Assembly (NCBI RefSeq): GCF_022179085.1
Contig: NZ_BPQE01000011.1
Span: 248,001 to 312,000, forward strand
Direction: 5' to 3'
Origin: Methylobacterium aerolatum
GTDB taxonomy: Bacteria > Pseudomonadota > Alphaproteobacteria > Rhizobiales > Beijerinckiaceae
Length of the DNA: 64,000 nt
The position numbers and the translations under genes were made by a program. The notes beneath the pieces are model-generated. The model was not told the origin of the DNA. It made no database searches and saw nothing but the letters and a program-made list of their open reading frames with translations. How positions within the stretch are numbered: the first letter of the stretch is position 1; the number at the start of each line of letters is the position of its first letter. This document shows positions 1 to 8,401 of this stretch, piece by piece.

Positions 1-310
1 CCTCGAAGACCACCCGGTTGATCAGGTTGTTCTCGCGGACGGTGACGACGGTGCGGCCGCCGGCCTGCGCCACCTTCACGTCCGAGAACATGCCGCTGGC
101 CAGCAGGTTGCGCCGCGCCTCCTCTGCGGAGCCCGACGCGGTACCGGTGACGTAGGAACGGATCGTATCGGCATCGACGCGCTGGTTGCCCTGCACGACG
201 ATCTGCTGCGCCTGGGCGGCGCCGCCCAGGACCATCCCCGCCCCGGCAGAGATCAGGACGATGGTCTTGCGCATCGACTTACGCCGATGCTTGCCCGTCA
301 ACGACATCAT
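1..310 (-). CDS. bamA: BamA, outer-membrane protein assembly factor (N-terminal part only)
   Basis: The gene reads leftwards and leaves the window at base 1, so only about 103 residues are seen. They hold a basic start with two adjacent ATG codons (310 and 307), a hydrophobic signal peptide ending near AQAQ, and the beginning of the first POTRA domain (IVVQGNQRVD, then TIRSYV and NLLASGMFSDV). BamA is the beta-barrel core of the BAM complex that folds proteins into the outer membrane, and its periplasmic POTRA repeats bind clients and partner lipoproteins. The gene follows rseP on the same strand, the usual alphaproteobacterial order. Identification rests on the POTRA pattern plus neighbour. 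The exact start (310, 307 or an inner MRKT) is uncertain because no strong ribosome site precedes it. Confidence 0.85.
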   Translation of the reverse strand, partial: MMSLTGKHRRKSMRKTIVLISAGAGMVLGGAAQAQQIVVQGNQRVDADTIRSYVTGTASGSAEEARRNLLASGMFSDVKVAQAGGRTVVTVRENNLINRVVFE

Positions 311-724
311 GCAATCGCCCGTTTCTGCTCTGGCCGCAGGCCGTGCCTGCGTGGGCAGCCGTTGGTCGGCCATCCCGTCACCGTGGTCCAAGCGTGGCTT
401 CGGTCCTAGCTTCGCTCTTACCGGGATTCCCCTGCCAAGCAAACGCGTCGGAGACCAAGACCAGGGGATTTTGCGCAGACGTGGCCTTCGCGCCACTTAA
501 TGCCGGGCGCCCCCCGCGGGGAAAGCCGAGATCATGCTGAATGAAGGGTAAATCACTGACGTCGCGCGACTTTCGCAAAGCCGCGCGGATGCTGTTAACC
601 CAGCGTTTACCGCGGTTCGCGGGCCATTTCCGGCGCCCCGAAGGCGGGAATGCGGCAGCCGTGTGATGCTACCATCCCCAGGTTGAACTTTTATTCCTCG
701 TTCCCGCGTCCTGTGATGACGGGA
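311..724. other. Intergenic gap between rseP and bamA
   Basis: I find no convincing gene in these 414 bases. It holds a perfect 7-bp hairpin at 335-351 (CGCAGGC, loop CGT, GCCTGCG), 25 bases upstream of bamA, and a TTAA-N7-TTTA string at 595-609 that resembles a CtrA box with one mismatch. The length suggests that bamA has its own promoter here besides read-through from rseP, but no clear -35/-10 pair is visible. Confidence 0.5.
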
Positions 725-1879
725 TCAGGTGTTCTTCCAGGATGCGCCGAGATTGAGGATGTCGTTCCACGCCGCGAACAGCATCAGCATGAGCACCAGG
801 GCGAGGCCGATGCGGAAGCCGACCTCCTGTGCCCGCTCGCTGAGCGGACGGCCGCGGACGACCTCGAAGGCGTAGAAGAGGAGGTGCCCGCCGTCGAGGA
901 GGGGCACGGGGAAGAGGTTCAGCAGGCCGATCGACACGGACAGCAGGGCGATCAGGCCGACGAGGCCACCGACGCCGCCGTTCTTGGCGACCTCGCCCGA
1001 GACCCGCGCGATGCCGATGGGACCCGAGAGCTGGTCGGCGGATTCCCGGCCGGTGATGAGCTTGCCGAGGTAGGAGAAGGTCCGCTCCACCACGAAGTAC
1101 GTTTCGTGGACGCCGAGCCTGAGGGAATCCCCAAGGTCGTAGTGGACAAGCTTCGCCTCGGAGCCCGCCGGCGACCGGATGCCGAGGCGGCCGATGCGGT
1201 GGCGGCCGAAGGGGGTGCGCTCGTCGATGGTGGCGGGCGTGGCGTTGATTGTGATGTCGCGGTCGTCCCGCTGAACCGTGAAGGCGAGGGAGGTGCCGGC
1301 GGCGCCGGTCACGGTGCGGTACATCGCGTTGAAGTCGCGAACCGGCTGACCGTCGATGGCGGTGATCAGGTCGCCCGGCTTGAAGCCCGCGGTGTCGGCC
1401 ACGCTGTTCGGCTCCACAGAGGAGACGCGCGCCGGCAACTCGTAGCGCCCGCCGAGCCAGATCGCCCCGGCGAAGAGGGCGATGGCGAGGAGGAAGTTGG
1501 CGATGGGCCCGGCGGCGACGATGGCCGCGCGCTTGCTGACGGGCTGGGTGGGGAAGCTGATCGCCCGCTCCTGCGGGCTCATCCGCGCGATCGTCTCCGG
1601 GTCGGGCACGCTGGCGCCGTTGGCATCGCCGTGGAACTTGACGTAGCCGCCCAGGGGGATGGCGCACAGCTTCCACCGGGTGCCCCGCCGGTCGTTGAAG
1701 CCGAATAACTCGGGGCCGAAACCGAGGGAGAAGGCGTGGATGCCGACGCCGCACCAGCGCCCCACGAGGAAGTGCCCCATCTCGTGCACGAACACGACAA
1801 CGGTGAGGACGAACAGGAACGGGATCACGGCGCCGAAGAAGCTGCCGGCGGTTCCGCCCATCGCGTTTAGGAAATCCAT
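725..1879 (-). CDS. rseP: RseP, site-2 zinc metalloprotease
   Basis: A 384-residue inner-membrane protease of the RseP/YaeL family that cuts transmembrane anti-sigma factors and remnant signal peptides inside the membrane. The zinc site HEMGH is at about 32-36 in the first membrane helix. A single PDZ domain follows at about 145-225 (SVEPNSVADTAGFKPGDLI), and the third zinc ligand sits in LLDGGH near 339 before the last helices. E. coli RseP has two PDZ domains and about 450 residues, so this is the shorter single-PDZ form common in alphaproteobacteria. It lies upstream of bamA on the same strand, tying envelope proteolysis to outer-membrane assembly. Confidence 0.95.
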   Translation of the reverse strand: MDFLNAMGGTAGSFFGAVIPFLFVLTVVVFVHEMGHFLVGRWCGVGIHAFSLGFGPELFGFNDRRGTRWKLCAIPLGGYVKFHGDANGASVPDPETIARMSPQERAISFPTQPVSKRAAIVAAGPIANFLLAIALFAGAIWLGGRYELPARVSSVEPNSVADTAGFKPGDLITAIDGQPVRDFNAMYRTVTGAAGTSLAFTVQRDDRDITINATPATIDERTPFGRHRIGRLGIRSPAGSEAKLVHYDLGDSLRLGVHETYFVVERTFSYLGKLITGRESADQLSGPIGIARVSGEVAKNGGVGGLVGLIALLSVSIGLLNLFPVPLLDGGHLLFYAFEVVRGRPLSERAQEVGFRIGLALVLMLMLFAAWNDILNLGASWKNT

Positions 1880-2105
1880 GCGTCTCGTCCCGGCCGTCGG
1901 CGCGGGTCTTCTGATGTGACGGCCCGGCGCCGATCCTTTATCAGATCAGGCTCCCTGGAAGCCATCCAATCCTGCGGCCGAGCTTCACGCGGGCTTGCCG
2001 CGGCCCGGAAAGTCCCCGTTGTCCCCATCGCACCGGCGGGGGCGGCCGATGCGGAGCCGGTGCCGCGCGCCGGATACGACACGCGGCACCGATCGGCGAC
2101 GGCGA

Positions 2106-2435
2106 TCAGGCCGAGGCGGTCTGGGCGCTGATCCAGCGCGAGAGGTCGCCCTTCGGGGCGGCGCCGACCTTCTGGTCCACACGCTCGCCGTTCTTGAACA
2201 GGAGCAGCGTCGGGATCGAGCGGATGCCGTACTGCGAGGCGATCCCGGGATTCTCGTCGACGTTGACCTTGGCGATCTTCACCTTGCCCTGCATGTCGGT
2301 CGCGATCTCTTCGAGCGCCGGGCCGATCTGCCGACAGGGGCCGCACCACTCGGCCCAGAAATCCACGACCACGGGCTCGGCGGACTTGAGGACGTCCTGC
2401 TCGAAGCTCGCGTCGGTAACCTTCACCGTCGCCAT
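2106..2435 (-). CDS. trxA: Thioredoxin
   Basis: A 109-residue classical cytoplasmic thioredoxin that reduces protein disulfides with electrons from thioredoxin reductase. The active site WCGPC is at 30-34, FWAEWCGPC lies in the usual place, and the cis-proline segment SIPTLLLF follows. The start MATVKVTD is chosen because it matches the family N-terminus and is preceded by AAAGGGTG. An in-frame ATG upstream would add 43 low-complexity residues. It lies 177 bases downstream of addA on the same strand, an order seen in many alphaproteobacteria. The spacer between them holds a GC-rich hairpin (2482-2503, CGCGGGCG arms), so partial termination before trxA is possible. Confidence 0.95.
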   Translation of the reverse strand: MATVKVTDASFEQDVLKSAEPVVVDFWAEWCGPCRQIGPALEEIATDMQGKVKIAKVNVDENPGIASQYGIRSIPTLLLFKNGERVDQKVGAAPKGDLSRWISAQTASA

Positions 2436-2612
2436 CGTACACCCTTTCGCGTGGGGCCGCCGGGGAAGGGTCCCCGGAAGCCGCGGGCGGGCTCTCGCCC
2501 GCGCGGTCCGGTCAGATTTGGCGACGCCCGGCGGGACGGTCAAGGCGCCCGGCCTCCCGTGCATGGCGGCACGGTAACGCCGGCATGCGCGGCGCCTGCG
2601 AACGCGTGCCCC

Positions 2613-5600
2613 TCATTGCGCGATGCCGACCCGGTCGAGGGCCGCCGCGACCTCGGCCTCCGAGAGGGTGCGGATCACCGGCCCCGAGGTCCAGACCAGC
2701 ATCGGCACGATCCGCCGCCCCGGATAGATCTTGGCCAGGAGCCGCGCGTAGAGCGCGATCTGCGCCGCCTCCGATTCCGGCAGGGGCGCGCCGTCATCCG
2801 GGGGGCGGCCGGTCTTGAAGTCGCCCAGCGTCACGGTGCCTTCCGCGACGGCGATGCGGTCCACCCGCCCCGTGACCGGCACCTCGTTGCCCCGGGCGAG
2901 CACGCGGCCGGAGAGGCTCACCTCGGCCAGGGCGTCGCCCGCGAAGAGCGGGGCCAGGGCCGGATCCTCGATCAAGCGCATCACCGACCCGAGGATGCCG
3001 CGCAGCGCACCCTCGCCGAGGCCGGGTGCCCGCGAGCGCAGATAGGCGAGGCCGGCCTCCCGGCGGGACCCGGGCTCCAGCCGGGGGAGATGCTGCAGCA
3101 GGGCGTGGACCAGCAGGCCGCGGCGGCGCGCGGCGGCGTCGGCGAGGCGCGGCGGCGGCAGCCGCGCGCCGTCGGCGGCATCGAGCATCCCCGACGGGTG
3201 CAGTGGCGCGACGGCCACCGCCTCGGCCTCGACGGGCCTGCGCAGCCACGCGGGCTCGGAAGCGCCGCCCGCCGCTTCGCCGGGCGAGGGGGCGACCCCC
3301 TCCGCGACGGCGCCGTCGCGCCAGAGCTGCGCCGGACCGTAGGCCGTCTCGATCTCCTCCCCGGCCCCGATCCCCGTTTCGAGCCCGAGGCGGATCATCC
3401 GGCACCACGCCGCCTCCGTCTCGCGGATCTTGCCCCGGAACGGCGCGACGACCAGCCTGTCGGCCGCCCGGGTCATGGCGACGTAGAGCAGACGGTTGTG
3501 CTCCTGCCGCGCCCGGAGGGAGAGGGCGGCGCGGACCTGCCCCGTCGCCTCGCAATCCTGCGACTTCAGCGCCCAGACCGGCAGCATCGCCTGATCCGGC
3601 CCGCCCATCGGGATGAGCGCCGGGTCGCCGCCGCCGACGGCCTCGCAGCCGTCGAGGATCACCACGACGGGGGCCTCCAGGCCCTTCGAACCGTGGACGG
3701 TCATCACGCGGACCTCGTCGCGGCCCGATTCCAGATCGCGCTTCACCGTGTGGCCCGCCTCCGCGCCGAGGTAGCGGGCGAGGAAGCCACCGAGGGAGGG
3801 CGCCTCCTCGCCGCCCTCGAACTGGGCGGCGGCGGCGAGGAACACGTCGATGGCGTCCCCCGCCTCGCCCCCGAGCCGGGACACGAGGCGCGCCCGGCCA
3901 CCCATCGGACCCAGGAGGCGGGCGTAGAAGCCGAAGGGGCCGAGCGCCCCGGCGAGGTCGATCCAGGCGGCGAGGGCGTCGAGGGCCGTTTGCGCGGCGG
4001 CGTCGCCCGCCGCGCTGTGGCGGAGGATGGCGTCCTGGAGCGTCTCCTCCCCCTCCCGGTGGGCAGCGAGGCGGACGAGGTCGTCGTCCGTCAGGCCGAC
4101 AAGGGGCGTCTTCAGGGCGGTGGCGAGGGTCAGGTCGTCCGCGGGCAGGAGCCCGGCGCGGCCCACCGAGACGAGGTCGGCCACGGCGATGTGCGCCGAG
4201 ACCTCCAGGCGGTCCTGGCCCGCCACCGGCACGCCGAGGCCCTTCAGCGCGCGGATCACCTCCTCGAAGGCGGGGCCGCGCTTGCGGACGAGGATCAGGA
4301 TGTCGCCGGGCCGCCAAATCCGGCCGGTGGCGTCGCCCTCGCGGATCCAGCACCGCACGGCGGAGGCTACCCGGCGGGCGACCCGCAGCGCCGGGGAGCC
4401 GGGATCGGGGGTGTCCACCGGGGCCGTCCAGGCCACCACTTCGTCCGTCACCTCCGGCTCGGCGATCTCCCACATCTCGACGGCGCCCGCCGCCTGGGGA
4501 CGGGCGCTGGCGTGGACCGTCCGCCGCTCGTCCTCCTCGGAGAGACCGTCGTTGTGGGCCGGGAGTGAGAAGACCGCATCGACGGCCCTCAGCACCATCG
4601 CCGTGGAGCGGAAGGACAGGGTCAGGGGCACGTCCGCGAAGGGGATCCCCGCCGCGCGGGATTCTCCGATCCAGGCGGAGCGGGTCACCGCGAATTCCCG
4701 CGGATCCGCGCCCTGGAATCCATAGATCGACTGTTTGGGGTCCCCGACGGCGAAGCGGGTGCGGTTGGCCTCCCGGGCGCCCGCCCCGGCCGCGAATTCC
4801 TGCGTCAGGGCGCGCAGGATCGCCCACTGGTCCGGGTTGGTGTCCTGCGCCTCGTCCACGAGCACGTGGTCGATGCCGCGATCGAGCTTGTAGAGCACCC
4901 AGCCCGCCCCGACCCGCGAGAGCAGGTCGAGGGCCCGGCGGATCAGGTCGTCGAAGTCGAGGGCGCCGAGGCGCGCCTTCTGCGCCTCGACCCGGCGGTG
5001 AATCTCCGCACTGAGGGCGAAGAGGGCCTGCGTGCGGGCGAGGGCGTCGGCGGCGCGCAGCCGGTCGAAGAGGGGGTCGATGCGGTCCCGCTCCGCGATC
5101 AGGGCGAGCTTGACCCCCTCGGGGACGGATTTGGTGCCGAGGCTCGAATCGGCCTTCGGCTCGTCCTTCTGGGTGAAGAAGATCGCCTTGTAGGCCGTGA
5201 GCGCCTCGCTCCGGTCCGGTTGCCCGGCGGTGGCCTCGCGGATCGCGGCGGCCTCCAGGATGGTTTCGGCGAGCGTCTCGTCCTTCGCCTTGCCGGTGCG
5301 CAGGGCCTCGGCCAAGGCCGCGAAATCATCGAGGCCGGAATCGAGGATCGCGGACTCGATCGCCTCGGCCGTCTCGCCGCCCGCGAGCCCGAGGCGGGTC
5401 CGCAACCGGACGAAGGCACCGTCGAGGCCGTCGCCGTCCGCCATCCGGCCATGGGCCCGGACGGCGAGGCGGATCGCCTCGCGCAGAGTGTCGCCCGTAG
5501 CCTCGGCGGTGACCTGGGCAAGGGCGCGGCCGAGGGAGGAGTCTTGCGCGCCGTTCGCATCGGCCAGGACGTTGTTGGTCTCGATTGCGAACATCTCCCG

Positions 5601-6107
5601 CGCGGCGGTCTCGTCGAGGACGACGAAGCGGGCGGGAACGTTCGCCTCGAAGGGGAACATGTGCAGCAGCCGCTCGCACAGGGCGTGCAGGGTTTCGATC
5701 TTGAGGCCGCCGGGCGTCTCCACCGCGCGGGCGAAGAGCCGCCGGGCCATGCGCAGGCGCTCGGGCGAGGGGGCCTCGCCGGTCAACTCCGTCAAGTCGG
5801 CGGCGAGTTCGGCGTCGGGCAGCGTCACCCACCGGCCGAGCCGCTCGAACACACGGATCGCCATGTTCGCGGCGGCGGCCTTCGTGAAGGTAAGGCACAG
5901 GATGCGGCCAGGGGGATTGCCGTCGAGGAGGAGCCGCACCACCCGGTCGGTGAGCACCTTGGTCTTGCCGGCTCCGGCATTGGCCGAGACCCAGGCCGAG
6001 GCGCGGGGGTCGGCGGCGCGGCGCTGGTTCTCCCGGGTCAGGGGATCGACGACGAGGGCGCGGCGGGGCGGGGCCGGGGAGGCCGTGGCAAGGGAGCGGT
6101 CGACCAA
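2613..6107 (-). CDS. addA: AddA, double-strand-break repair helicase/nuclease subunit
   Basis: A 1164-residue UvrD-type helicase with a RecB-family nuclease at its end. Visible motifs are Walker A ANAGAGKTK (near 42-50), motif II VDEAQD, motif III GDPKQSIYGFQG, motif IV LSFRST, motif V TVHGSKGLE, motif VI YVAMTRAADRL, and the nuclease core GDFKTG near 1095-1100. AddA works with AddB to resect broken DNA ends for RecA loading. In most relatives addB sits directly upstream of addA. Here the upstream neighbour is instead a divergent minC paralogue, so addB must be elsewhere in the genome. Size and motif order fit the full-length family. Confidence 0.95.
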   Translation of the reverse strand: MVDRSLATASPAPPRRALVVDPLTRENQRRAADPRASAWVSANAGAGKTKVLTDRVVRLLLDGNPPGRILCLTFTKAAAANMAIRVFERLGRWVTLPDAELAADLTELTGEAPSPERLRMARRLFARAVETPGGLKIETLHALCERLLHMFPFEANVPARFVVLDETAAREMFAIETNNVLADANGAQDSSLGRALAQVTAEATGDTLREAIRLAVRAHGRMADGDGLDGAFVRLRTRLGLAGGETAEAIESAILDSGLDDFAALAEALRTGKAKDETLAETILEAAAIREATAGQPDRSEALTAYKAIFFTQKDEPKADSSLGTKSVPEGVKLALIAERDRIDPLFDRLRAADALARTQALFALSAEIHRRVEAQKARLGALDFDDLIRRALDLLSRVGAGWVLYKLDRGIDHVLVDEAQDTNPDQWAILRALTQEFAAGAGAREANRTRFAVGDPKQSIYGFQGADPREFAVTRSAWIGESRAAGIPFADVPLTLSFRSTAMVLRAVDAVFSLPAHNDGLSEEDERRTVHASARPQAAGAVEMWEIAEPEVTDEVVAWTAPVDTPDPGSPALRVARRVASAVRCWIREGDATGRIWRPGDILILVRKRGPAFEEVIRALKGLGVPVAGQDRLEVSAHIAVADLVSVGRAGLLPADDLTLATALKTPLVGLTDDDLVRLAAHREGEETLQDAILRHSAAGDAAAQTALDALAAWIDLAGALGPFGFYARLLGPMGGRARLVSRLGGEAGDAIDVFLAAAAQFEGGEEAPSLGGFLARYLGAEAGHTVKRDLESGRDEVRVMTVHGSKGLEAPVVVILDGCEAVGGGDPALIPMGGPDQAMLPVWALKSQDCEATGQVRAALSLRARQEHNRLLYVAMTRAADRLVVAPFRGKIRETEAAWCRMIRLGLETGIGAGEEIETAYGPAQLWRDGAVAEGVAPSPGEAAGGASEPAWLRRPVEAEAVAVAPLHPSGMLDAADGARLPPPRLADAAARRRGLLVHALLQHLPRLEPGSRREAGLAYLRSRAPGLGEGALRGILGSVMRLIEDPALAPLFAGDALAEVSLSGRVLARGNEVPVTGRVDRIAVAEGTVTLGDFKTGRPPDDGAPLPESEAAQIALYARLLAKIYPGRRIVPMLVWTSGPVIRTLSEAEVAAALDRVGIAQ

Positions 6108-6265
6108 GGATCGGTCCGGGATTTCCTGCGGGTCGGTCGATTTCTACACCAGACGGCGCCACTTTGCGCCTCCGTGGTGCCGCGGCGGCATTGCGGGGCC
6201 GGTCGCCCGGCCGCATGGATGCGTGCGCGCGCTCCGCCGCAGACGAATCCGATGCGCCCGTGACG

Positions 6266-6982
6266 ATGAACCATTCCGCCGAGGCCCGCCCGCCGATCCG
6301 CTTTCGCGGCCGCTCCTTCATGGCCACGGTGCTGGCGCCGCTTCCCCCCGTGGCCGAGTGGCTGGCCGACCTCGACGCCCTGTGCCAGCGGGCGCCGGCC
6401 TTCTTCAACGGGCGGCCGACGATCCTCGACCTCACCGGCCTCTCGCTGACCCGCGAGGATCTCGACGAGCTCCTCGCCGAACTGCGCGCCCGCCGGATCC
6501 CCGTCCACGGGATCGAGGGCGCGCCGCCCGGAATGTCCGGCGACGGACTGCCGCCCTCCCTCTCCGGCGGGCGGCCTATCGGCGAGGTGGCGATGCCCGA
6601 TGCCCCCGCGCCGGAGCCGGAGCCCGCCGCCAGGACCGTGCCGTCCCGCTCGCTGATCCTCGACGTGCCGGTGCGCTCCGGCCAGACGATCCTTCACCTC
6701 GACGGCGACGTGATCGTGCTTGGCGCCGTCGCCTCCGGTGCCGAGGTGATCGCCGGAGGTTCCATCCACATCTACGGGGTGTTGCGCGGGCGGGCGGTGG
6801 CGGGCGCCTCGGGCGATCCGGCCGCGCGGATCTGGTGCCGCCGGTTCGAGCCGGAACTCGTGGCCATCGACGGCCTCTACCGGGCCGCCGACGACCTCGA
6901 TGCGAGCTTCCACGGCCAGCCCGTCGAGGTGCGCCTCGTGGACGACGCGCTGCGGCTCACGGCTTTGGACGCGAGTCGGTAG
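6266..6982 (+). CDS. Second MinC-like septum inhibitor, outside the min operon
   Basis: A 238-residue protein with the MinC layout: an N-terminal domain (IRFRGRSFMATVL, ILDLTGLSLTREDL) and the beta-helical C-terminal domain with VRSGQTI, GDVIVLGAVASGAEVIAGGSIHIYG and LRGRAVAGA. MinC binds FtsZ and MinD to block division away from midcell. The C-terminal motifs match the MinC at 11419 closely, and the two are clear paralogues. This copy is not followed by minD or minE. Start ATG 6266 is chosen because homology with the other copy begins right after it (RPPIRFRGR against TLRPLSFRGR). Upstream in-frame sequence is arginine-rich and unlikely to be coding. No strong ribosome site is visible. It is divergent from addA. 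Confidence 0.85.
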   Translation: MNHSAEARPPIRFRGRSFMATVLAPLPPVAEWLADLDALCQRAPAFFNGRPTILDLTGLSLTREDLDELLAELRARRIPVHGIEGAPPGMSGDGLPPSLSGGRPIGEVAMPDAPAPEPEPAARTVPSRSLILDVPVRSGQTILHLDGDVIVLGAVASGAEVIAGGSIHIYGVLRGRAVAGASGDPAARIWCRRFEPELVAIDGLYRAADDLDASFHGQPVEVRLVDDALRLTALDASR

Positions 6983-7034
6983 AGCTTTTTCAGTTCGACC
7001 TGGATCGCGATGTGTCGATGGTAAGCGCGGGCTC

Positions 7035-7053
7035 CCTCCCCCTTGTGGGGAGG
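7035..7053. terminator. Possible bidirectional terminator hairpin
   Basis: CCTCCCC and GGGGAGG arms around a 5-base loop, placed between two convergent genes (the minC paralogue and the coiled-coil-tailed protein). There is no U-run on either side, so function is uncertain. Confidence 0.4.
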
Positions 7054-7123
7054 AGAGCGCGTCGCGCCAAACGCAAGAAGTGCTAAGCAATAACGGAGAA
7101 GCGTTGGGCCTGACCGGGCTTGC

Positions 7124-8221
7124 TCAGGGCTTCGCCTCGGCCTCGGCCTTGGGCGCCGCCTCGACCTTGACCGCCTTCGCCTCGGCTTCGGCCCGCAGCT
7201 TGGCCTCGACCTCCGCCCGGATGCGGGCCTCCAGGTCGGCACGGGCCTTGGTCTCGGCCTCCGCCTTGCTCTTCGCCTCGGCCTCGGCCCTCATCTTGGT
7301 CTCGATCTCGGCGCGCATCTTCGCCTCGTCCTCGGCCTTGGCCTTGGCTTCGGCCTCCGCCTTCTTGACCGCCGCGCGCTCGGCGCTGCGCTTTTCGGCG
7401 GAGGCGACGAACTCCTCCGGCCCCTGGTCGAGATAGGACTTCAACTCCGTGTCGAAGACCGCCACGCTGCTGGCATCCTTCGGGCAGTCGGGGGTGGGGC
7501 CCGACTTGCTCATCTCCTCGCGGATCATCGGCTCGATGGTGGCGAACTCGGCGCGCAGGGCGCTCACCTTGGCATCGACGGCGGCCCGCTGCGGCGCCGT
7601 GGTGCTCACGGCGCAACTCGCGGCCGCCTTCTGGATCATCAGGCCGAACATGTAGGCTTGCAGCCGGATCTGGTTCGGCACCTCGGCCGGCGTCGCCGAC
7701 GCCTGCGGGCCCGCCGTCGGAACGGCCGCATTGCATCGCTTCACGCCGTCATAGGCATCGGCAAAGCCGGGAATGCTGAAGTCGGCCGCGCCGTCGCTGA
7801 ACTTCAGGATGATCTGCTTGCCCTTGAGCAGCTTGGGGATCACCGCGTCCGGCAGCTGCGACCAGAGGAGCTTGGCCTCCCCCACCCAGCCCTGCTTCGG
7901 GTAGAGGACCTGCTTGTCCACGGAGAAGGACGCCTGAACGGCCTCGTCCTTGTCCCATTCCCAGTTTCCGTAGCCGAGAACGAGGTTCACCTTGCCGTCC
8001 TCGAAGGACATGACGATCGCGTTCTCGGCGTCGTCGTCGTCTTTGTCGCGGTAGCTGTAGGACATCTGGCACGCGTAGGCGCCCGGTTGCCCGACATTCC
8101 GCTCGATTTCCCAACCCCGGATATTCTCGAACAACTTGCGCTCGCCCGACCAAGCCGGTGCGACCCCGCTTCCGAACAACAAGGCCAGCGTGATCGCGGC
8201 GGTGGCAGATCGCTTGATCAT
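7124..8221 (-). CDS. Secreted protein with C-terminal Ala/Glu/Lys coiled coil, function unknown
   Basis: A 365-residue protein that I do not recognise. It starts [15 protein letters not shown] with a signal peptide ending near AWSG, supported by AAGGAT about nine bases before the ATG. Residues 25-190 form a mixed domain ([52 protein letters not shown]) with a cysteine pattern suggesting a periplasmic fold. Residues 200-270 are helical. The last 85 residues are an A-E-K-R repeat ([26 protein letters not shown]) predicted as a long single alpha helix or coiled coil, TolA-like in composition. It sits between the minC paralogue and a kinase/phosphatase gene, both separately transcribed or poorly linked. 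A periplasm-spanning or scaffold role is only inference. Confidence 0.8.
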   Translation of the reverse strand: MIKRSATAAITLALLFGSGVAPAWSGERKLFENIRGWEIERNVGQPGAYACQMSYSYRDKDDDDAENAIVMSFEDGKVNLVLGYGNWEWDKDEAVQASFSVDKQVLYPKQGWVGEAKLLWSQLPDAVIPKLLKGKQIILKFSDGAADFSIPGFADAYDGVKRCNAAVPTAGPQASATPAEVPNQIRLQAYMFGLMIQKAAASCAVSTTAPQRAAVDAKVSALRAEFATIEPMIREEMSKSGPTPDCPKDASSVAVFDTELKSYLDQGPEEFVASAEKRSAERAAVKKAEAEAKAKAEDEAKMRAEIETKMRAEAEAKSKAEAETKARADLEARIRAEVEAKLRAEAEAKAVKVEAAPKAEAEAKP

Positions 8222-8401
8222 GGCATGAATCCTTGCAGAGAAAGCTCGGTTTCCACGATCCCGTGCCGTCGAAGCGGGAAAGACCGGCGATCGACCATCG
8301 AGATCAGGGGGCATATTCCCCGACCATAGTCGCTCAGCCATTGCAGATTTCTAAAAGCGGCGAGCAGCTTGCGCCGGACGCTGAACCGCTTGCGCCCTTT
8401 C

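Noticed and set aside
595-609. TTAA-N7-TTTA as a CtrA site for bamA
   Set aside because: It lies about 285 bases from the bamA start with one mismatch and no other support, so I mention it only in the gap description.
1995-4568. A long plus-strand open frame (about 857 codons) across trxA and addA
   Set aside because: It is antisense to addA, is extremely Arg/Gly/Pro-rich, and shows no family motif. GC-rich coding DNA creates such open frames on the other strand.
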